Assembly: GCA_905160935.1 (NCBI GenBank)
Contig: CAJHZI010000310.1
Location: 1-64,000 of the forward strand
Length of the DNA: 64,000 bases
Origin: Enchytraeus crypticus
Taxonomy: Eukaryota; Annelida; Clitellata; Enchytraeida; Enchytraeidae
Reading direction: 5' to 3'
The position numbers were made by a program, and so were the translations under genes. Shown piece after piece: positions 11,014-20,752 of this stretch (positions are counted from its first letter, which is position 1; each line of letters begins with the position of its first letter). Below the pieces are notes generated by a model. The model saw only the letters and a program-made list of their open reading frames with translations, had not been told where the DNA came from and did not search any database.

Positions 11014-14000
11014 CTGAGATCAATCAATCAATCAATCAATCAATCTGTCAATATATCACCCAATAAATCAGTCATCCAGTCAATGAATCAATAAATGTAT
11101 CAATCAATCAATCAATCACTCAATCAATCTGTCTATCAATCAATCAATCAATCAATCTGTCAATCAATAAATCAATCAATCAAACAGTCAATCTATCTTA
11201 TATTCAATCAAAGAATCACTCAATGAATCAAAGAACCAATTAATGAATCAATCAAGAGATAAAACTAATGTAACAAAAGGCGCAGCATAGCCTCAATAAA
11301 ACTAAACTAAATTAAATGAATTTAAATATAAAATACGTGTGGTCTTTAGTTTATTACTTATTTTCTAAGTCTAATATATGTCGTCTTGTATTTTACAAAA
11401 AATAGCACAGAGATAAACCAATAAACAGCTTGAGAAAAACAAAACAAAAATATAAATAAACATTAAAATAAACACAAATACTATTTATTATATTATTACT
11501 ATTTATATTATAATAAATATATTAAATAATATATTAAATATTATTGTATTAAATAATATTTATATTTTAATAAATATAGACTGAATCCTTACATTGGGAG
11601 TCAAAAGTCCCACGGCGTAGGGAGCGAAGACACCGGACAGCGTCCCGATGCTGTTTGCTATTCCAAACAGGACGGCAGCGAATGGCGGCGCGATGTCGGC
11701 ATGGTTGACCATAACCCCAGGGAACTGAAAGCCGCTGAACGCCAGGGCGATAGATATGACCGCCACAGCGGCGTAGGGTCTGGCGCAGGTGATGTAGCCA
11801 GTGGCGATGAGAGCTATGCCAGGTGGAAAACTTGCTGTACAAGTACACAAGTATAGCTAATATTAATAATAATAATATTAATCAATCAATCAATCCATAA
11901 GAATTTAACGTCTGGTTCCTACGCCATAAGGCAATGTCAGGGACGTCAAAGGATCAAAGGATTAACGTCCGTTTCCTCATCCAGGGATGATTTCAGGGAC
12001 GTTGGTTAAAGCTAAAGACCGTGGATCAGTATGTGCGGGGTTCCAATCCTGCGCTCGCCCGTCACTGACATCACTTTCGAGTGAGGAAACTGACATTAAC
12101 ATTAGCACTACCAGTTTTTACGTCCTGAGGTACATAACAGCTGCTGTATAACGTGAGATGCTTGAAGCAAGCTTGATGCAATCTTTGTAACGGTAGCTCG
12201 AGTGTGTCAAGTCGTTTAGAAAAGGATGAGCTTCAGACAACAACAGTACACACCCTGCAATCTAATGGCAGATGTTATCTTAGCAGAGCTCTTAGCGATC
12301 AGCAACGTAACTGTTTTCAAAGTTATAAGAACTAAAACACCACAATAAAGTAGCCGATAATTGTTTAAACACAAATCACATATAAATAGTGACCATATAC
12401 AACAAGGGCATTGGGTAGCCGTTAAACCAACACATACAATAAACTGTGACTCAAATCTCCAATAAATTCCTTCAGACACAGCTTGCCTCTCTCTTTCTCT
12501 CTCTCTCTCTCTCTTTATCTCTCTCTCTCTCTCTTTCTATCTAGGGTTCTGCTAAAGATCCCAGGCACATATTCTTTCACGCTGTCTGCTTTCAAGCTCA
12601 TGCATACGTTAATCATCGAACATTTAAATCCCTTCACTAAAAGCTCAGTTAATCTGGCTGGACAGGAAAACTGATCACAGGAAATACAGTCCTAAGGTAG
12701 TTTTCCGTTGCGTTTATTGTGTCCTTATTGCGTTTAAAACAAGCAAACGCCTGGTCTATTTATCTCTGTTCCGATTGTGACACAGTTACATTAGTGCTTC
12801 AGTGTTATTTGAAATAAATATAGTTCTCTCAAGTACACACACATTATAGTGAAATGATCAACTATGTTGATAGCCATCACTTTTAATACTACATGTTTAA
12901 ACCGTTAGGCAATTTAGTCCATTTTCCATGCAACCAGTTCAGTGAATGTCCGAGATTTTACTCTGATCAGCGCGGCTGGGATTCGAACCCACGAGGGTTC
13001 AATTCACCTCAAGATGTGTCACTTAAAGCTTCATGACGTTACTCCTACGCTATTAAGACTTTCAAATTATATACCTGAGCACTGAACTGACTCAGACAAA
13101 TCAGGGATAAGGGTTTTCGCTGCTCACCTAAACAAATCATCAGCTTTCTGACGTTCTTTGTTTGAAAGCCCTTCACTCTCATGTAGTCAGCTGCGAAGCC
13201 TCCAATGTTGATACAGGCCCAGAACAGAACATAGGGGATGGCCGATAGACCACCGTTCTACAAACAATCAATCAATCAATCAATCATTCAATCAATCATC
13301 GAACAATCAATCAATCAATCAGTCAATCAATTATCGAACAATCAATCAATCAATCAGTCAATCAACCATCGAACAATCAATCAATCAATCAGTCAATCAA
13401 TCATCGAACAATCAATCAATCAATCAGTCAATCAATCATCGAACAATCAATCAATCAATCAATCATCGAACAGTCAATCAATCAAACAGTCAATCAATCA
13501 TCGAACAATCAATCAATCAGTGAATCAATCATCGAACAATCAATCAATCAATCAGTCAATCAATCATCGAACAGTCAATCAATCAAACAGTCAATTAATC
13601 ATCGAACAATCAATCAATCAAACAGTCACTCATTCAGTCAAACATCCAAGGATGATGTCAGAGACGTAAATCTCTATTCTGATATTGAAATCTCGCAGAT
13701 AATCCGTAACTATGCAGTTTGTTACTTCAACAAACACATTAGTCGTCTTTTCAGATTTTTGTCCTTAAATTAGTCAGAATCATCATATCAACAAATAATA
13801 AGTAAACAATTGTGGGTTGTGTGGGTTCAAATCTTGCGCACACCCGTCACTGATGTCGCTTTCGAGACATGAAGCTGACGTTAACATCAGCTTGACAGCT
13901 TTATAAAATATCTTATAAACATTTTTACAACTAATTCAAAACCTAAATGCCTAAAATAAAACAAAATTTAATTCAGTAAAACCTAATTCAACACTAGAGT

Positions 14001-15410
14001 ACCACATACTCTACCTAGACTCTACACTCACAGACTCTACATGTCGGCTGGAGTCAGTGGCGAAGTCGGTAAGACACTCAACCGCTGATCAATTTGTGCA
14101 GGGTTGAAATCCTGGGCTCGACCGTCACTGACATCGCTTTCGGGTGAGGAAACTGACGCTAACATTCTAACTACGTGCACGTTCCTATTGTTTGTATAAT
14201 CTGTGATGTGATGAACAAATAAACGATACTAAACGAAAAAAAGCTTTACCAGCTTTTAGATATCACAAGAGAGAGGGTCACTCACGGCTTTGATGTCAAA
14301 CTTGAGTATCTCGCTCATGTAGGTGGGTATATTTGTGAGGAGAGTGAACGTTCCCCACAGAACACAGAACTGTGCAACGATGATAGCGAGGAACGGCACT
14401 GATTTAAAGAACTCAAGCCACGGAGTCTTTAGTGGCTGTGATAATAAAACAATAGAAAACATACCAATAGATAACATACCAATAGATAACAAACCAATAG
14501 ATAACATACCAATAGATAACAAACCAATAGATAACAAACCAATAGATAACAAACCAATAGATAACAAACCAATAGATAACAGGTCGTTAGCTAACAGGTC
14601 GTTAGACAACAAGCCGTTAGATAACAAACCAATAGATAACAAACCAATAGATAAAAAACCAATAGATAACAAACCAATAGGTAGCAGGTCGTTAGATAAT
14701 AGGTCATTAGATAACAAGTCATTGGATAACAAACCGTTAGGTAACAAGTCGTTAGATAACAAGCCATTAGATACCAAGTCGTTAGATAACAAGCCATTAG
14801 ATAAAAAGTCGTTAGATAACAAATCGTTAGATAACAAGACATTAGATAAGAAACCAATAGATAACAAATCGTTAGATAACAAGACATTAGATAAGAAACC
14901 AATAGATAACAAGTTATTAGAAAACAAGCAAGTTGATAGCAAGTCATTAAAAATCAAGTCGTTAGATAACAAATCAGTATACAATGAATTAATAGATAAC
15001 AAAATATTAAAAGTAAACACGCATTATAGTGAACTGATCATCTATGTCGATATCCATCACTTTTAATACCACATGTTTAAACCTTTAGGCAATTTAGACC
15101 ATATTCCATGTAAACAGTCCAGTGAATGTCCGAGATTTACTCTCAGATCAGCGCGGCTGGGATTCGAACCAACGAGAGTTCAATTCACCTCAGGATCTGT
15201 CATTTAAAACTTCATGATGCTACCCCTACGCTATTGAGACATTCTAAAAACGACAGATGACACCACAGTCAGACCTTGTCTGTTTTCTTCGCTCCTATGC
15301 TCGACTCAATGTATTGTCTCTCCTCAGCGCTAACACGAGGATGTTGTGAGGGCGAGTCATACACCACTAGCATCCAACATATCAGTATCACTGCTCCAAT
15401 AGTGCCTGTC

Positions 15411-15444
<34 letters not shown>

Positions 15445-16492
15445 GTGAGTCATACACCACTAGCATCTAACATATCAGTATCACTGCTCCAATAGTGCCT
15501 GTCACAATCAATCAATCAATCAATCAGTCAATCAATCGATCAATCGATCAATCAATCAATCATTGGTGAGTCATACACCACTAGCATCTAACATATCAGT
15601 ATCACTGCTCCAATAGTGCCTGTCACAATCAATCAATCAATCAATCAGTCAATCAATCGATCAATCGATCAATCAATCAATCATTGGTGAGTCATACACT
15701 ACTAGCTTCCAACATATCAGTATCACTGCTCCAATAGTGCCTGTCACAATTAATCAATCAATCAGTCAATCAATTAATCAATCTACTAATCAATCAGTCA
15801 ATATAACTGCCTTTATAATGCCCAATAGTTCAGAATTAATCAAAATATCACACATTATATTTATAGATTTACAAAGTATAGGCCTACTACTCAATTTAAA
15901 ACTGCGGATGGTATAAAATATTACAAATATTTATTGTTGATGTTTCACAAAAAATAATCACAAGGGAATTCCCTACCACAAGATCTTCTATCTTATAATT
16001 GTATTAGCACTTTCCCGGGCACGCTAAACCCATCTCCTTCCGCCAAAAGTCAATATTCTGATCCTCTTGCCTCGAATTTTGGACTTGCACTGTTTTGATC
16101 TTGCTTTCTGTTGTGGTATCTGTGTACTCAGTCGTCATCGCGTGGTGCTTCAGCGCCTATTTGTGTAGAGTCTGCAAGAGACGTCCCTGACATTGCATTA
16201 TGGCGAGGAACCGGGCGTTAAATTCTTACTGATTGATTGAATAAACTAACCAACAAGATTTTCATATAAAAAACTAGATGACGCCTCTTGCGTGACAAAT
16301 GTCTACTGAAGTAGTTTTTCATTGTATTCATTGAGTTAGATTGCTACAACGGAAGACTTTGATATTGGTTGATAAGCTTAACGAATCTGACCGGCAGGGA
16401 TATTCAGATAAACTCCACACTGAACGATAGAGAGAGGAAGTAAAGCTTGGAGGTCTAACTGATAACTTATCGAACACATAGAAGATATAAAT

Positions 16493-16547
<55 letters not shown>

Positions 16548-16599
16548 GAGAGACAACTTACCAAACACAAAGAAGATAGACTGATAACTTACCAAACAC

Positions 16600-16652
<53 letters not shown>

Positions 16653-16725
16653 GAGAGAGAAAAAAAAATTAACAAACACTTAGAAGATAGAATGATAAAT
16701 TACCGAACACATAGAAGATAGAAAT

Positions 16726-16776
<51 letters not shown>

Positions 16777-19700
16777 TAACTTACCGAAAACATAGAAGAT
16801 AGAGCTCCAGCCACCGTCAAAACCATAGTCACAGAGCAGAGCGGATATGGGCAGAGTTAAAACATTGCCTATCTGAGCTCCTACAACGTAAGTTATATCA
16901 TAAAATGTATTATTATCTGATTAATTGTTAATTAATTAACTAAGAGTTACTGTATCAAGACTTTACTAACAGTTAAATAAAAAGAGTTGATTAACTTTAA
17001 ATAGCATCTGATATATGACGTTCTAATTGATTTATTATGTATTATTAATATTATTTATTATGTGTCATAAATATTATTTATTATGTATCATAATTATGAT
17101 TTATTATGTATCATAAATATTATTTATTATGTATCATAAATATTATTTATTATGTATTATAATTATGATTTATTATGTATCATAAATATGATTTATTATG
17201 TATCATAATGGTTGCGTTATGGAGTTATAGCTATCTGACATTTGCAATATTTCAGTCCAAAATAAAGTCTATATTATCATGCAAGTACTAAAATAATAGT
17301 CATCATCGTCATCATCTTCTCTTCAATCTCAGTTTAACTAGGGTCGGGTTGAAAAAATCTCGTATCAATCTCTGGAGTAATAACAATAATTAGCAAGAAA
17401 GTCAGAATTACATCTTATGTTTAAGTTTCTTATTTTTAACTACGATATACAGTACATTAATTACTGTAAAGCTACGCATAATGCTACAGAATTACTACGC
17501 ATAATGCTACAGAATTACTACGGATCAAAAAAATATGTATTAGCCAAATATTCTAAACACCAATTCTTTCCCAAACAGAGAGAATAATTGATTAAGAGTT
17601 TGATTGATTGATTGTTTGCTTGATTTGAATAATTGATTGACTGATTGGTTGATTTAAAGAATTGATTGATTGATTGATTGATTGACTAATAGAATGATTT
17701 AAACCTGCATATGTGAAGCCGATGAGAATGCTTCGCTCCATTGGAGGAGCCCACTTAGACCACAGGGCCTGCATGACTGGAAACATGGCGCCCTGTCCAA
17801 TCAATCAATCAATCAATCAGTCAGTCTATCAAACAAACAATCTATCTATCTACCTGTCATCAATAAATTCCATTATCAATTATCCACTTAGTCAAAGAAT
17901 ACAATCAATGTCTATGAATTAATTTCCATCAGAATTCCAGTCACATTACAGCCTCTAACCATCTTTCACTTACATACACTAGCTACACATACAATATATA
18001 GACAGATGTATGAAACAAGAAATACTAAACAATAAACTTGAAATACAATAAATACTAAAGTCTGAAATTTCAATCCGAATGAAATAAATAGAGGATTCAA
18101 CACAAAGCTTGATATAAATCATCTCAAACCCCAGGAGGAGCCACAGACCTGCCCCAATTGATTGATTGATTGATTGATTAGCTTTTTTTAACCCCATGAG
18201 GAGCCACATACCTGCCCCAATTGATTGATCGATTGATTGGCTTTTTTTAACCCCATGAGGAGCCACAGACCTGCCCCAATTGATTGATTGATTGATTGGC
18301 TTTTTTTAACCCCATGAGGAGCCACAGACCTGCCCCAATTGATTGATTGATTGATTAGCTTTTTTTTAACCCCAGGAGGAGCTACAGACCTGACCGAGGC
18401 CGTTGATGACCCTGAGAACGATGAGCATGTAGGGGCTGAGCCTGGCGCCCACACTCGACAAGAGGGAGGAGGCCACTGCAGCGAACATGAACACCCCCAT
18501 CACCCTCTTACCACCGTATCTCTGCGCTAGCCATCCTGCTGGAATCTGCGTCACTACGTAGCCCCAGAAAAATGAACTCAGCACCAGACTCTGAGTTTCC
18601 TTGTTCCATGCGAACTCTCCTTCTTTACGCGAGCTCTTTAGTTAATCAACAATCAATCAATCGATCAATCAATCAATCAATCAATATATCAAAATATTTT
18701 TGTTTTGTCTGGTATTTACAATGCATCAACGAATCCAATTTCAGTGACGTTACCTGTCGCACTTACAACTGAGCTATTTATCATATATTGTTACACTGCA
18801 CTGAATCTCATTAGTATTGTGAAATACAAGTATAAAATATTTTATTTTGTCCGGTATTTACAACGTAACAACAATTCCAAATGCAATGAGGTTACCTGAA
18901 ACACACTGAGCAATTGAGACAGTTGGTAACACTGATTTGTATCTCATAAGTACTCAACATATGCATTGCACCGCCGCTGTAAAGTATTATATTGTTAAAC
19001 AAGCATCGGTGCTTCCTGATCCAGTGTGCCGTTATGTTACACAATTGAATAATTCATTACAATGTCACAACATATCAGTACAAGCATTGTTACACTCATT
19101 GAATTGAATTATTAGGCTGCACATTGCATATCTTTGATTGGATCCAACCATAAATCAGCAGTAACAAGATGCAATTAGATATATTACATTAGTAGTAGAG
19201 AATTTCTCTGACTCAAGTGTCACCTGAGTACTAATTACATTACACATACAATCAGTTCTGATAACTTTCGCTACTTCAACAAATTAGATAATTGATATTA
19301 ACAAATACGAGTAAGAAAAACAACCGTACCAAGCTCGCACAATACAACCACTCTAAATAAATATATATATACATTGTAAAAACGAAATAAAGGTGTCAAT
19401 AGCGAGTGAAACAATCGCTTATATTTCACAGCGTTTTTAACAGTGTAATATTTATCAGAGACTTCAGAAAAGGTTATCCTATTTATTATTAAATAAATAG
19501 GATAACATTTTCTTAAATCTCTGCTAATTTTCATTCTGCGCTCAAAGACTAAACGATCGCATTGCGGAAGAGAACTAAGCAAATTCTGAAGAAGAAAAGG
19601 GAAAAGGACCTCAGAAGCCAAACTCTACTCGAGCCAAAGGTTACAATAGCTTAGCAGAACGGCTAAACCTTTAAAATATCGTTGAAAAGGTCATCAAATC

Positions 19701-20720
19701 CGTTGAGACCGCTTAGTTAGATAAATATCTAAAGTAATTTGTCACACAGCGCTAAACAGACGATAGCATTCAGCGTTATCTATTGCTCTCTCTAGTTACC
19801 TTTGCTTTCAAACGCCACGTTAAAGGTTTATGGCTTCTGGAGTGGTTTGCCATTGCTTTGATCAATCAACGCTTATTTTGTCTAATGTCGATTACACACT
19901 AATATTTCTAGACATAGTCATGTCAGCAGCAGCATTTATTTATAAGTAACCTCTTACAAAAATCATGTGATGGGTTTATTTTAGTGTTTCCTTTCACTAC
20001 AATCAAGCCTCTTATAAAAAGCTAAAAAGCAAAGGTTAACTACAGTTTTCTCACTCGAAAGCGATGTCAGTGACGGGAGAACCCTGGATTTGAATCACGC
20101 ATATACAGATCCGCGGTCGAGTAACACACCAGCCTCTACACCAGTCTCTACACCAGTCTATACATCAGGTTCTACACCAGCCTCTACACCAGTCTATGCA
20201 CCAGCCTCTACACCAGCCTCTACACCAGCCTCTACACCAGTCTATACACCAGCCTCTACACCAGTCTACACACCAGTTAACATCTAGTAACTAATGTCAC
20301 GAGAGCAATGAAGAAGACAACAGAGTTACCACGCACCTCTCCTGTAGAATTGCCCGTCACTCTGTTAGCATAGCAGTTTTCATCAGCCACTGCAGACTTC
20401 TTGGTGACGTTTAAGCCTTTAGCAAGCTGCGCCTCCTCTATCATGATCTGAGTGGCTGTGCGGTTAACCATGCAGACCATGGCTACGCTCATGTTCACTC
20501 TGAGTCCATACAGGTTGACGAACACAAAGAACCCAACAATGGCCAGAGCCCATCGACACGTGCATATAGCAGGTACTGCGTCAGCATATACCAAATACCA
20601 AATAAGAAACGTCCCTGACTTTGCGCTATGGCGAGGAACCGGACGTTAAATTCTTATTGATTGATTGATAAGTAAATCCTCTCTCTCTCTCTCTATCTAT
20701 CTCTGTATCTCTCTGTCTCG

Positions 20721-20752
<32 letters not shown>

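Noticed and set aside
13238-13669. 143-codon Asn/Gln/Ser-rich frame
   Set aside because: A product of the (ATCA)n array in intron 7.
14256-15066. About 250-codon open frames on both strands that look like repeat proteins
   Set aside because: They are the 15-bp minisatellite read through, with the minus one also crossing gene A exon 7.
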